Part shown: piece after piece, positions 43,021 through 52,592 of the stretch
Numbering within the stretch: the first letter of the stretch is position 1
Layout: each line of letters starts with the position of its first letter
Assembly: GCF_002924445.1 (NCBI RefSeq)
Contig: NZ_PIGG01000026.1
Location: 1 to 64,000, forward strand
DNA: 64,000 bases
Direction of reading: 5' to 3'
Source: Minwuia thermotolerans
GTDB lineage: Bacteria > Pseudomonadota > Alphaproteobacteria > Minwuiales > Minwuiaceae
Translations under genes and position numbers: made by a program
Notes under the pieces: model-generated
Told to the model about the DNA's origin: nothing
Seen by the model: the letters and a program-made list of their open reading frames with translations, nothing else
The model's database searches: none

Positions 43021-44613
43021 TTAATGCGTCGTGGAAGCCCTACCGGAAGGTAGGTCTTCATTTCGTCGCGAAAGTAAAGCCCCGGCGGCTACCAATAAAA
43101 GAACCGCCAAGGTCGTTCCGAAGACAAGTGCATTACCGGTTTTTGCATAGAATGTCTTGGCGGCCGGCGCAGGCAGCTGCGCGTCGATCACGCCGGCGCT
43201 GTTGAGCGGCAGCGATGCGACAATTCGCCCGCGGGCGTCCACGACCGCAGAAATCCCGGTGCCGGCGGCGCGGACGAGGGGCAGGCCCTGCTCGACGGCC
43301 CGGAAGCGCGCCATGGTGAAATGCTGATCGGGACCGGTGAGTTCGCCGAACCAGCCGTCATTGGTGAGGTTGAGCAGCCATTCCGGACGCTCACCGCGGT
43401 TGCTGAGAGCGGGGAATATCGCCTCGTAGCAGATCAGCACCGATGCAGGGGGAAGGCCCGGCGGATCAAAGCGTTGGTCCTTCGGGCCGGGGATGAAGTC
43501 GCCCCGGCCCCGGGCCAGTTTCTCGAGACCCAGGAACTGCAGCAGTCCGCGCAACGGCAGGTACTCGCCGAACGGCACCAGGTGGGTCTTGTCGTAGACG
43601 GCGACGATGCCCGCCGCCGGGTCGATGGCCAGAGCCGAGTTGTGCGGCATTTCCCGCCCGTCCCGGACCTCGACGCGCGGCGCCCCGGTGATCACCAGTC
43701 CGCCCCGGCCATCGTCCAGCGAGGCGGCGATGGCGCCCAGGGTCTGACGCGGCTGCTCGGCGCGCGAGAGCAGGAAAGTCGCCGCCGTCTCCGGCCAGAT
43801 CACCAGGTCCGGCGTCCCTTCCTCGGCCGGCTGCAGGCTCATCTCGACCAGCTTCTCGAAATTCGTGCGGATCAGGTCAGGCCGCCATTTCTCGCGCTGC
43901 GGGATATTGGCCTGGACGATGCGCAACTGAACGGGTTCGGCGCGCGGGCCCGGCGCATCGAGACGCAGCATGCCGGCGCCGGCGGCCAGTACAGCCGGAA
44001 GGATCAGCGCCAGCGCCGCCCATGTCCGGCGGCGGGGCAGAAAAAGGAGCGCCGGCGCGGCGAAGGCGAGCACCGCGAGGAAGCTCAGCCCATAGACACC
44101 GATCCAGGCGGCGGGCTGCATCGCCGCCGGGTGGAAGCCGAAGGCATAGCCCGCCAGGTTCCAGGGGAAGCCGGTCAGGACATGACCGCGCGCGAACTCC
44201 AGCAGTGTCCATGACGCGGCCAGGGTCGCCAGGCGCAGCGGACCCGGCGCGGTCAGCCGCCAGGCGGCGGTCACGGCGACCGCCGGGAACAGGGCGAGAA
44301 AGGCGGGCAGGCCCAGCAGCGGCCCCGGTATCATCCAGGCGAACTTGTCCGCCTCGACCAGGAAGGCGGATGCGGTCCAGTACAAACCGGCGATGAAATG
44401 GCCCCAGCCGAAGAACCACGCGGTCCAGAAGGCGCCCGCCATCCGCCCGAGCCGGTCGAGCAGCACCGCGAGCCCGGTGAAGGCGACGAAGCCGGCCAGA
44501 GGCAGGTCGAAGGGCGAGAAGACCAGGGTGGCGAGCCCGCCCAGCAGGAACGCCGCCGCCAGACGCAGGGGCGTGGAGAGCATCCGCCGCCCCGCCTGCG
44601 CCGCCTGGTTCAC
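43021..44613 (-). CDS. lnt: apolipoprotein N-acyltransferase
   Basis: 530 residues. Lnt adds the third acyl chain to lipoproteins at the outer face of the inner membrane. About six N-terminal membrane helices precede a nitrilase-type domain (about 225-490), and a C-terminal helix ends the protein. The catalytic triad is visible as Glu in VIWPETAATF, Lys in YDKTHLVPFGEYLP and Cys in LICYEAIFP. It overlaps corC as ATGA. Confidence 0.95.
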   Translation of the reverse strand: MNQAAQAGRRMLSTPLRLAAAFLLGGLATLVFSPFDLPLAGFVAFTGLAVLLDRLGRMAGAFWTAWFFGWGHFIAGLYWTASAFLVEADKFAWMIPGPLLGLPAFLALFPAVAVTAAWRLTAPGPLRLATLAASWTLLEFARGHVLTGFPWNLAGYAFGFHPAAMQPAAWIGVYGLSFLAVLAFAAPALLFLPRRRTWAALALILPAVLAAGAGMLRLDAPGPRAEPVQLRIVQANIPQREKWRPDLIRTNFEKLVEMSLQPAEEGTPDLVIWPETAATFLLSRAEQPRQTLGAIAASLDDGRGGLVITGAPRVEVRDGREMPHNSALAIDPAAGIVAVYDKTHLVPFGEYLPLRGLLQFLGLEKLARGRGDFIPGPKDQRFDPPGLPPASVLICYEAIFPALSNRGERPEWLLNLTNDGWFGELTGPDQHFTMARFRAVEQGLPLVRAAGTGISAVVDARGRIVASLPLNSAGVIDAQLPAPAAKTFYAKTGNALVFGTTLAVLLLVAAGALLSRRNEDLPSGRASTTH

Positions 44614-45557
44614 GCCCGCGGCGGGTCGCTGCCGGCGGTTTCCGGTGTCCGCGCGGTCCGGTGCACCTTCAGCCTGTGGATGCGGCGGGGATCGGCGTCG
44701 ACGACCTCGAACTCCAGGCCGCAGTCATGGCGGATGACTTCGCCGCGTTTCGGCACGCGGCCCAGGGCGACAAAGACGAAGCCGCCCAGCGTGTCGATCT
44801 CCTCGTCCTCCTTGTCGGCCAGCAGGTCGCAGCCGACGCGGGACTCGAACTCTTCCAGCTCGAAGCGGGCGTCGACGTCGATGCTGCCGTCGGGCTGCTC
44901 GATGAACAGGGGATCCGCCTCGCTGTCATGTTCGTCGCGGATGTCGCCGACGACCTCCTCGATCAGGTCCTCGATGGTGACCAGACCGTCCACGCCGCCA
45001 TATTCGTCTACCACGATGGCCAGATGACGGCGGTTGGCCCGCATCTCGACCAGCAGGTCTATGACCGGTTTCGAAGGGGGCACGACCACCGGCTCGCGCA
45101 GGATCGACTGCAGGTCGACCTGGCCGGTATGGCCCCAGAACTTCACCAGATCCTTGATGTGCAGAATGCCCGCGATGTCGTCCAGATTGTCGCGGTAGAC
45201 AGGCAGCCGGCTGTGCGGCGCCTCCATGTAGCGGTCCACGACTTCCTCGACGGGCAGGGAAATGTCCAGTGCCACGATGTCGGCGCGGGGAACCATGGCG
45301 TCTTCCACGCGCTTGCCGTCCAGCGCGATGATGTTGGTGAGGAGCCGGCGCTCCTCCAGGCTCAGTCCGTCGTGCTCGTTGGTATCGTGTTCCTCGAGTA
45401 TCTCCTCGAGGCTCTCGCGCCAGCCATTGTCGCCGTTGCGGCCGCGGCCCAGGCCCCTCCAGATGTCGCCGAACCAGCCGCCGAGACCGGAGCCGCCCTC
45501 TTCTTGCTGTTCATCCCCGCCTTCCGCGGGGACGCTACTCGATGCGGAATCGCTCAT
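44610..45557 (-). CDS. corC: CorC/HlyC-type CBS-domain protein
   Basis: 315 residues. The N-terminus is acidic, followed by two CBS domains (VEDAMVPRADIVALDISLPV near 85 and VVVPPSKPVIDLLVEMRANR near 155) and a CorC_HlyC domain (IDTLGGFVFVALGRVPKRGE near 258). Members are linked to Mg/Co resistance or efflux. There are no membrane helices, unlike longer relatives. It lies between ybeY and lnt with ATGA overlaps on both sides. Confidence 0.92.
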   Translation of the reverse strand: MSDSASSSVPAEGGDEQQEEGGSGLGGWFGDIWRGLGRGRNGDNGWRESLEEILEEHDTNEHDGLSLEERRLLTNIIALDGKRVEDAMVPRADIVALDISLPVEEVVDRYMEAPHSRLPVYRDNLDDIAGILHIKDLVKFWGHTGQVDLQSILREPVVVPPSKPVIDLLVEMRANRRHLAIVVDEYGGVDGLVTIEDLIEEVVGDIRDEHDSEADPLFIEQPDGSIDVDARFELEEFESRVGCDLLADKEDEEIDTLGGFVFVALGRVPKRGEVIRHDCGLEFEVVDADPRRIHRLKVHRTARTPETAGSDPPRA

Positions 45558-46072
45558 TGCTCCTGTCCGTCAAGTTGCTGCCCGGCATAGGGGTCGGCGA
45601 TGCCGAGAGAAGACAGGATGCGCCGCTCCATATCCTCCATCAACTCCGCTTCGCCGGGCGTCTGGTGATCATGCCCCAGGAGATGGAGCATGCCGTGAAC
45701 CACGAGATGACACAGGTGGTCCTCGAAAGTCTTTTCCTCAAGTCCCGCTTCGCGCCGAGCCGTCTCCAGCGCCAGGGCGATGTCGCCGAGCATGCCGTCA
45801 TGGCCCGGCCCCGCCACGAGGTCGTCATCGGCGGGGAAGGACAGCACGTTCGTCGGGCCTTTCCTGCCGCGGAACTCGGCGTTGAGACGGCCGATGGCGG
45901 CGTCGTCCATAAGCGCGACGGCGACCTCTGCCCGACCACCATCGCCGGCGGCGGTCCAGGCCGCGGCGGCGGCGCGCCCGATCAGGTCGGCGACGTCAGG
46001 CCAGTCGCCGCTGTCGGTAACGATGTCTGTTTCGAGTGCCGCGTCGTGGTTCGCGGCCGGCGCCACGCCCAT
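45554..46072 (-). CDS. ybeY: endoribonuclease YbeY
   Basis: 172 residues. This metal-dependent RNase acts in 16S rRNA 3' maturation and ribosome quality control. The zinc-binding motif VVHGMLHLLGHDH lies near residue 125, with TNVLSFPADDD near 75. The start at 46072 lies two bases after the phoH stop. The frame is open further upstream inside phoH but has no family similarity there. Confidence 0.95.
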   Translation of the reverse strand: MGVAPAANHDAALETDIVTDSGDWPDVADLIGRAAAAAWTAAGDGGRAEVAVALMDDAAIGRLNAEFRGRKGPTNVLSFPADDDLVAGPGHDGMLGDIALALETARREAGLEEKTFEDHLCHLVVHGMLHLLGHDHQTPGEAELMEDMERRILSSLGIADPYAGQQLDGQEQ

Positions 46073-46074
46073 GG

Positions 46075-47085
<1,011 letters not shown>

Positions 47086-47089
47086 TGCA

Positions 47090-48448
47090 TCAGGCGGCGT
47101 CCCGCGCCGGATCCGCGGCCAGCCGCCCGGAGAGCGAGTTCGCCTTGCCGGCCTCGATGATCACCGGCGCGATGCGGCCCAGCCGGTGGCCGGGGGCGTC
47201 GACATGGACGGCCTGCATGTAGGGGCTGCGCCCGACGAGCTGGCCGTCGCGCCGTCCCGTGCGCTCCAGCAGCACATCCAGGGTGCGGCCGGCGGTGGCC
47301 TGGTTGAAGGCGAGCTGCTGGGCGTTGAGCAGCTCCTGCAGGCGCTGCAGGCGCTCGGCCTTCGCGGCTTCCGGCACCTGGGCCGCGGCCGCGGCCGCAG
47401 GCGTGCCCGGACGCGGGCTGTACTTGAAGGAGTAGGCCTGCGCGTAGCCCACGCGGCGCACAAGATCCATGGTCTGTTCGAAGTCCTCGTCCGTTTCGCC
47501 GGGGAAGCCGACGATGAAGTCTCCGGAAAGCGCGAGGTCGGGCCGCGTGTCCCGCAGACGATCTATGATACGGAAATAGGTGTCACGATCATGACGGCGG
47601 TTCATCGCCGTCAGAACGCGGTCGGCGCCGGCCTGCACCGGCAGGTGCAGATAGGGCATGAGCTGCGGCACCTCGCCATGAGCGGCGATCAGGTCGCCGG
47701 TCATTTCCAGCGGATGCGAGGTGGTGTAGCGCAGCCGCGCCAGCCCCGGCACCTCGGCCAGTTCGCGGATCAGCCGGCCCAGCGTCCAGTCGCGGCCGTC
47801 CGGACCCTCGCCGTGATAGGCGTTGACGTTCTGGCCCAGCAGGGTGATCTCGACCACGCCGTTGGCGGCCATGCCGCGCGCTTCGGCCAGGATATCGCCG
47901 GCGGGCCGCGAATATTCGGCCCCGCGGGTATAGGGCACGACGCAGAAGGTGCAGAACTTGTCGCAGCCCTCCTGCACCGTCAGGAAGGCGGCCGGCCCGG
48001 CGTCGGCCGACGGCGCCGGCAGCACGTCGAACTTCTCGACCACGTCGAAGTCGGTTTCCAGCACCGTCTTTCCGGCGGCGCGTGACGCGCGCGCCACCAT
48101 CTCCGGCAGACGGTGATAGCTCTGCGGTCCGAACACGATGTCGACATAGGGCGCGCGGCGGACGATCTCCTCGCCTTCCGCCTGGGCGACGCAGCCGGCC
48201 ACGCCGATGACCATGTCGGCGCCGGCCTCGCGGCGATGTTCGCGCATCTGACGGAGGCGGCCCAGTTCGGAAAAGACCTTCTCGGCGGCCTTCTCGCGGA
48301 TGTGGCAGGTGTTGAGAATGACCATGTCGGCGTCGGCGGGCGCATCGACCGTGCGATAGCCGAGCGGCTTCAGGATGTCGGCCATACGATCGGAATCGTA
48401 GACGTTCATCTGACAGCCATAGGTCTTGATAAAGAGATTCTTCGTCAC
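47090..48448 (-). CDS. miaB: tRNA-2-methylthio-N6-isopentenyladenosine synthase MiaB
   Basis: 452 residues. This radical-SAM methylthiotransferase acts on A37 of tRNAs. The N-terminal UPF0004 domain has Cys in [18 protein letters not shown] and GVAGC (second cluster). The radical SAM triad is [15 protein letters not shown] near residue 158. A C-terminal TRAM domain ([19 protein letters not shown]) follows. It lies 107 bases after plsC and 4 before phoH. Confidence 0.96.
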   Translation of the reverse strand: MTKNLFIKTYGCQMNVYDSDRMADILKPLGYRTVDAPADADMVILNTCHIREKAAEKVFSELGRLRQMREHRREAGADMVIGVAGCVAQAEGEEIVRRAPYVDIVFGPQSYHRLPEMVARASRAAGKTVLETDFDVVEKFDVLPAPSADAGPAAFLTVQEGCDKFCTFCVVPYTRGAEYSRPAGDILAEARGMAANGVVEITLLGQNVNAYHGEGPDGRDWTLGRLIRELAEVPGLARLRYTTSHPLEMTGDLIAAHGEVPQLMPYLHLPVQAGADRVLTAMNRRHDRDTYFRIIDRLRDTRPDLALSGDFIVGFPGETDEDFEQTMDLVRRVGYAQAYSFKYSPRPGTPAAAAAAQVPEAAKAERLQRLQELLNAQQLAFNQATAGRTLDVLLERTGRRDGQLVGRSPYMQAVHVDAPGHRLGRIAPVIIEAGKANSLSGRLAADPARDAA

Positions 48449-48555
48449 TCAGGACCGTGTCTTGCGGGGCCGGCGAACCATGCGCCGGGAACCCCATTCT
48501 TACGCGCTCTTCGCAACCTAGCCGCCACGCAATCGAAGTCAAGACCGGCCGGGCT

Positions 48556-49353
48556 TCAGGCGCGGGCGGACAGGGCCTCCGAATTGCCCTCGACGATCAG
48601 CCGGCGGCAGTGCTGCGCCAGGGCCTTGCGGTTGCCGAACTGCTCGATGGTGACCGGTTCGAAGAACTTCAGCGTCGCCTCGTAGGGACCGCCCAGCAGG
48701 AAGTCCTTCAGATGCGGCGCCAGATCCATGTCGCCGTACCAGGCGGCCTTGTCCATGGAGCGGCGGGTGACGGGGAAGCCGTCGACCCGGGTATAGGTGA
48801 TGGAAAACGGCTGCACCTTGAGGGCATGGCCTTCGGCTTTCAGCTCGGCCAGCGAGAAGAATGCGGCGCGGAATTCGCCGATGCGCAGGCCGTCCGAGGA
48901 CGTGCCTTCGGGAAACAGGATCAGGCTGTCGCCCTTCCCCAGCCTTTCGGTCATGTCCTCGCGCTCCTTCGCAGCGGTCTTGCGGTCGCGGGAGACGTAG
49001 ACCGTGCGTTGCAGGTTCGCGAGATACTTGATCACCGGCCAGGTGCCCACCTCCCGCTTGGCGACGAAGGAGGCCGGCAGGACCGCGCCCATCACCACGA
49101 TGTCGACCCATGAGACATGGTTGGAGACGAACAGCGCCGGCTCTCCGATCAGCGGCCGGCCGACGACCCGGATGCGGATGCGCAGCAGCCGCCGTGTGAA
49201 CTGGTGCCAGAAGACCGGTATCCACTTGGCGATGCGCGCGCCCAGCGACAGGCCGAGCGCCGAAAGTGCGAGCCCGACGAGATGGGGGAGCAGCACCACC
49301 AGCGTCATGAGAAGAATCGCCAGGATGACGAACGCGATCCTGATGACAGCCAT
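48556..49353 (-). CDS. plsC: 1-acyl-sn-glycerol-3-phosphate acyltransferase
   Basis: 265 residues. It acylates lysophosphatidic acid. One or two N-terminal membrane helices (5-35) precede the acyltransferase motifs: the catalytic H-x4-D in SNHVSWVDIVVM near residue 78, and LILFPEGTSSDGLRIGEF near 145. It starts three bases after fur, so it is part of the tsaB-rimI-fur operon. The sn-2 specificity is inferred from the family. Confidence 0.9.
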   Translation of the reverse strand: MAVIRIAFVILAILLMTLVVLLPHLVGLALSALGLSLGARIAKWIPVFWHQFTRRLLRIRIRVVGRPLIGEPALFVSNHVSWVDIVVMGAVLPASFVAKREVGTWPVIKYLANLQRTVYVSRDRKTAAKEREDMTERLGKGDSLILFPEGTSSDGLRIGEFRAAFFSLAELKAEGHALKVQPFSITYTRVDGFPVTRRSMDKAAWYGDMDLAPHLKDFLLGGPYEATLKFFEPVTIEQFGNRKALAQHCRRLIVEGNSEALSARA

Positions 49354-49356
49354 GCT

Positions 49357-49791
49357 TCAGTCGTTCTTGCGGTCGGCCCGCGTGCCATAGAGCTCCAGGC
49401 GGTGGCCGACGAGCCGGTAGCCGAGCTGTTCGGCGACGACACGCTGGAGTTCCTCGATCTGTTCGTTGCGGAACTCGATCACCTCGCCGGAGTTCACGTC
49501 GATCAGGTGGTCGTGATGCTCGACCGGCGCCTCCTCGTAGCGGGCGCGGCCGTCGCCGAAGTCGTGGCGTTCCAAGATGTTGGCTTCCTCGAACATCCGC
49601 ACCGTGCGGTAGACGGTGGCGATGGAGATGTTCTCGTCGACTTCGCTGGCGCGCTGATAGACCTGCTCGACATCCGGATGGTCTTCGGATTCGGAGAGAA
49701 CACGCGCGATGATGCGGCGCTGCTCGGTCATCCGCATGCCGATGTCGATGCACTTCTGCTCCAGGCGGGAAGGCTGGTCGTTCGAGGGCAT
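49357..49791 (-). CDS. fur: Fur-family metal regulator (Mur-like)
   Basis: 144 residues. A winged-helix DNA-binding domain (RMTEQRRIIARVLSESEDHP, ISIATVYRTVRMFEEA) is followed by the metal site HHDHLIDVNSGEVIEF. The CxxC pair that binds structural zinc in E. coli Fur is absent, as in alphaproteobacterial Fur/Mur proteins that often respond to manganese. An ATG at 49791 with a GAGAGAG-like site gives the normal start, yet the same frame runs without a stop through the upstream rimI. Confidence 0.92.
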   Translation of the reverse strand: MPSNDQPSRLEQKCIDIGMRMTEQRRIIARVLSESEDHPDVEQVYQRASEVDENISIATVYRTVRMFEEANILERHDFGDGRARYEEAPVEHHDHLIDVNSGEVIEFRNEQIEELQRVVAEQLGYRLVGHRLELYGTRADRKND

Positions 49792-50280
49792 GGTGCAATC
49801 TCTCTCGTTCAGGCCCGCGCTGTATAGCGATGGCGCATCCGCCTCGCAACCGAACGGCAGCCGCCGCGCCAGAACCAGGGCGTCGGCGCCATTGTCGTAG
49901 TATTTTGGTCTGCGGCCAACCTCGTTGAAGCCGAGGCTGCGATAGAGCCGTCTCGCGGCCCGGTTGTGCTCCGATACTTCCAGGAAGAGCGTCGCGCAAT
50001 TCTCCAGTCCGCGGGCCGCGCGCCGAATCAGCTGGCCCGCCATGCCCCGGCCGCGCATCTCCGGCACGACGCCCACGCTGATGATCTCGGCCTCGTCGGC
50101 GGCCTGGCGGACAACCGCGAAGCCGGCGGGGGCGCCATCAAGCGCCGCTATCCAACCGAGTGTGCCCGGCATGGCGAGAATCCCGGCGAAGGCCTTCTCG
50201 TTCCAGGCATCGGCGAAGCAGGCCGCGTGCAGCGCCGCCAGCAGCGCCGGATCGCGCGTGATCCTGATGGCGACAGTCAT
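49357..50280 (-). CDS. rimI: RimI-like N-acetyltransferase, in one open frame with Fur
   Basis: From ATG 50280 a GNAT domain of about 142 residues (VGVVPEMRGRGMAGQLIRRA is the acetyl-CoA site; EVSEHNRAARRLYRSLGF follows) is followed by about 21 residues and then runs in frame into the complete Fur sequence, 307 residues in all. No stop separates them. RimI acetylates the N-terminus of ribosomal protein S18, and it sits beside tsaB (ATGA overlap) as in many genomes. Either a natural fusion is made besides Fur from its internal start, or a stop was lost by mutation or sequencing error. The GNAT part is 49855-50280. Confidence 0.75.
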   Translation of the reverse strand: MTVAIRITRDPALLAALHAACFADAWNEKAFAGILAMPGTLGWIAALDGAPAGFAVVRQAADEAEIISVGVVPEMRGRGMAGQLIRRAARGLENCATLFLEVSEHNRAARRLYRSLGFNEVGRRPKYYDNGADALVLARRLPFGCEADAPSLYSAGLNERDCTMPSNDQPSRLEQKCIDIGMRMTEQRRIIARVLSESEDHPDVEQVYQRASEVDENISIATVYRTVRMFEEANILERHDFGDGRARYEEAPVEHHDHLIDVNSGEVIEFRNEQIEELQRVVAEQLGYRLVGHRLELYGTRADRKND

Positions 50281-50960
50281 CGGTCCGGACGGGGCCGGGC
50301 GGGCGTCGCATCGGCCTGTCTCAGATAGATCGGCGCCGGCGGCGGCGCACCGCGCCACGCAGATCCCCGGGAGGCGGCGATCCGCGCGATGTCGCGGGCA
50401 TCCGGTTCCATGTCGGCGGCCAACACGCCCGGCTGCGTCGCGCCGCAATGGGCGGCGACGAGAGCTGCGCCGCTGCCGGCCAGCGCCGTGCCCGGCACCA
50501 GCATGGCCGCGGCCGCCGCCGCCGGCATCGCCGCAGGCGCGGTCCAGGCTTCGGCGAAGGGTCCGTCGGCGCGGCGGAAATACTGGACGTAGACCTGATC
50601 CCGGCGGGCGTCGATCGCGGCCAGTACCGGCCGGTCGGGCCAGCGCCGCGCGGCGCCGGCGGCCAGCGCTTCCAGGGTTGAGAGTCCGATGACGGGAATG
50701 CCGAGCGCGACCCGGAAGCCGCGCGCCGCGGCCAGTCCGATGCGCAGTCCGGTGAACGTGCCGGGGCCCAGCGTGACCGCGACGGCATCCAGTTGCGCGG
50801 GCGTGGTTCCGGCGGCGTCGAGCACCCGCTCCAGCAGGGGCATCAGAGCTTCGGCATGGCCGCGCCGCCGCCGCTGGAAGACCGCGAACCGCACGCTGTC
50901 CTCCGCCCAGAGGGCGGCCGAGAGCGCGCCGCAGGCGGTATCGAAGGCCAGGATACGCAA
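50277..50960 (-). CDS. tsaB: tRNA threonylcarbamoyladenosine factor TsaB
   Basis: 227 residues from a TTG at 50960, which gives the usual N-terminus MRILAFDTACG and lies 4 bases after the upstream stop. The frame continues upstream without similarity. Further motifs are QRRRRGHAEALMPLLERVL near 33, VTLGPGTFTGLRIGLAAARG near 65, and IDARRDQVYVQYF near 118. TsaB partners TsaD in t6A37 formation. It is coupled to rimI by ATGA. Confidence 0.93.
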   Translation of the reverse strand: MRILAFDTACGALSAALWAEDSVRFAVFQRRRRGHAEALMPLLERVLDAAGTTPAQLDAVAVTLGPGTFTGLRIGLAAARGFRVALGIPVIGLSTLEALAAGAARRWPDRPVLAAIDARRDQVYVQYFRRADGPFAEAWTAPAAMPAAAAAAMLVPGTALAGSGAALVAAHCGATQPGVLAADMEPDARDIARIAASRGSAWRGAPPPAPIYLRQADATPARPRPDR

Positions 50961-50964
50961 GGCG

Positions 50965-51480
50965 TCAGAGGATTTCGCAGGCCTCGGCGAACGCGGGGCG
51001 GTCGCCGGGCGGCTGCAGCGCCGAGGGATCGCCGTGGCCAATGGCGCAGACGAAGCACGACCGCGCGCCGCTGCCGGGAAAGAACGCCGCGTCCACCAGC
51101 GCGGCGTCGAAGCCGCTGATCGGTCCGCAGTCGAGACCCAGCGCGCGCGCGGCGATCATCACGTAGGCGCTCTGCATGGCCGCGTTGACGGTGTCCTCCG
51201 CGCCGGCGCTGTCATGGGCCACGACAACGACGACGGGTGCGGACATGGCCGGTTCGCGCTCCGCCACCGGCAGGGCAGGGGCGAGGCGGGCCTTGGCTTC
51301 CGGCGATTTCAGGAATCGCAGCCGTGCAGTCGCGCCGGCCGGATCGGTCGGGCCCTGGCGCACAAGATCGTAGAGGGCGTGCAGGCTCACGTCCGCGACC
51401 GGCTTGTCCAGCCATGCGCCATGCGTTCCCGCGTGGCGGAAGATCAGGTCCATGCCGGCGTCGCTGAGTATGGATGTCAC
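50965..51480 (-). CDS. short RutE/HadB-like nitroreductase family protein
   Basis: 171 residues, against about 196 for RutE. Conserved pieces are ALYDLVRQGPTDPAG near 37, FLKSPEAKARLAPAL, AMQSAYVMIAARALGLDCGP near 104, and ACEIL at the end. The segment between them that carries WFTSSPQL-like residues in RutE is missing. RutE reduces malonic semialdehyde in pyrimidine breakdown, but no other rut gene is nearby. It may have changed function; FMN binding is likely but unproven. It heads the tsaB operon. Confidence 0.75.
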   Translation of the reverse strand: MTSILSDAGMDLIFRHAGTHGAWLDKPVADVSLHALYDLVRQGPTDPAGATARLRFLKSPEAKARLAPALPVAEREPAMSAPVVVVVAHDSAGAEDTVNAAMQSAYVMIAARALGLDCGPISGFDAALVDAAFFPGSGARSCFVCAIGHGDPSALQPPGDRPAFAEACEIL

Positions 51481-51575
51481 TGGGCGTCTCCATGCCGGGG
51501 CCGAGGTGGCGGAGCGAGGTGCTCCATACTAGATTGACGACCAATTCTGAACAGCCGGTTGAGGAACCCTGAACG

Positions 51576-52592
51576 ATGCCGCGCTTCCGCTTCGCCGCAC
51601 TGCTGCTCGCGGGGCTCGTCGCGTCCGGCGCACGCGCCGCCGACCATGCCGTCGTGTTCATGTATCACCATTTCGGCCAGACGGGTCTGCCGGCGACCAA
51701 TATCCGTCTGGAGCAGTTCGAGGCGCATCTGGATTACCTGGCGGCGGAAAACTACACGGTCTGGCCGCTCTCGCGCGTCGTGCAGGCGCTGCGGACCGGC
51801 GAATCCATGCCCGAGCGGACGGTGGCGCTGACGGCGGACGACGCCTATCGCAGCGTGATGACGGAGGCCTGGCCGCGGCTGAAGGCGCGAGGCTGGCCTT
51901 TCACGCTGTTCGTCGCCACCGACCAGGTCGACGGCGGTGGCAAGCGGCTGTTGGACTGGGACGAAGTGCGCCGGCTGCGCGATGAGGGCATGGAGATCGC
52001 CGGCCATTCGGCAGCTCACGGCCACATGGCGGACATGACGCCGGAGGAGGCGGCAGACGACTTCGAGCGCGCCAACCGGCGGTTCCGGAAGGAACTGGGG
52101 TTCACGCCGGAGATCCTTGCCTATCCCTATGGCGAGTACAGTCGGGCGCTGATCGACGTCGCGCGGCAGGCCGGGTACAGCGCGGCCTTCGGTCAGCATT
52201 CCGGGCCGGTGGGCCCGGGGCGGCCGATCATGGCCCTGCCGCGCTTCGCCCTGAACGAACGCTTTGGCGAGATGGAGCGGTTCCGAACCGCGGCCGCGAG
52301 CCTGCCGCTGCCGGTCGCCGACGCCGAGCCGGCGGACACCCTGCTTCCGGCCGGCGCAACGCCCTTGATCGCGTTCACCCTGCAGGGCGTTGTAGCGCCC
52401 GAAGCCGTGGCCTGCTTCCATTCCTCGGCGCCGGGCCCGCTGCCGCTCGCAATCGAGGGACAGCGGATCAGCTTCGAGTTTCCGGTCCCCGCGCAGCCCG
52501 GGCGTTCGCGCTTCAACTGCACGGCGCCGGCGGGGGAGGGGCGCTTCTACTGGTACGGGCGTCAGTTCGTGGTGAAGGGTGGGCGCGACTAA
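51576..52592 (+). CDS. secreted polysaccharide deacetylase
   Basis: 338 residues with a signal peptide (cleavage near ARA, residue 21). The NodB fold is shown by VVFMYHHFGQTG near 27, the metal/catalytic motif LTADDAY near 84 (usually TFDD), and the zinc motif H-x3-H in AGHSAAHGHMADM near 146. AYPYGEYS near 188 fits motif 3. About 110 extra C-terminal residues form an unknown domain. Substrate (peptidoglycan, exopolysaccharide) is unknown. Its stop overlaps that of the convergent Bax-like gene. Confidence 0.88.
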   Translation: MPRFRFAALLLAGLVASGARAADHAVVFMYHHFGQTGLPATNIRLEQFEAHLDYLAAENYTVWPLSRVVQALRTGESMPERTVALTADDAYRSVMTEAWPRLKARGWPFTLFVATDQVDGGGKRLLDWDEVRRLRDEGMEIAGHSAAHGHMADMTPEEAADDFERANRRFRKELGFTPEILAYPYGEYSRALIDVARQAGYSAAFGQHSGPVGPGRPIMALPRFALNERFGEMERFRTAAASLPLPVADAEPADTLLPAGATPLIAFTLQGVVAPEAVACFHSSAPGPLPLAIEGQRISFEFPVPAQPGRSRFNCTAPAGEGRFYWYGRQFVVKGGRD

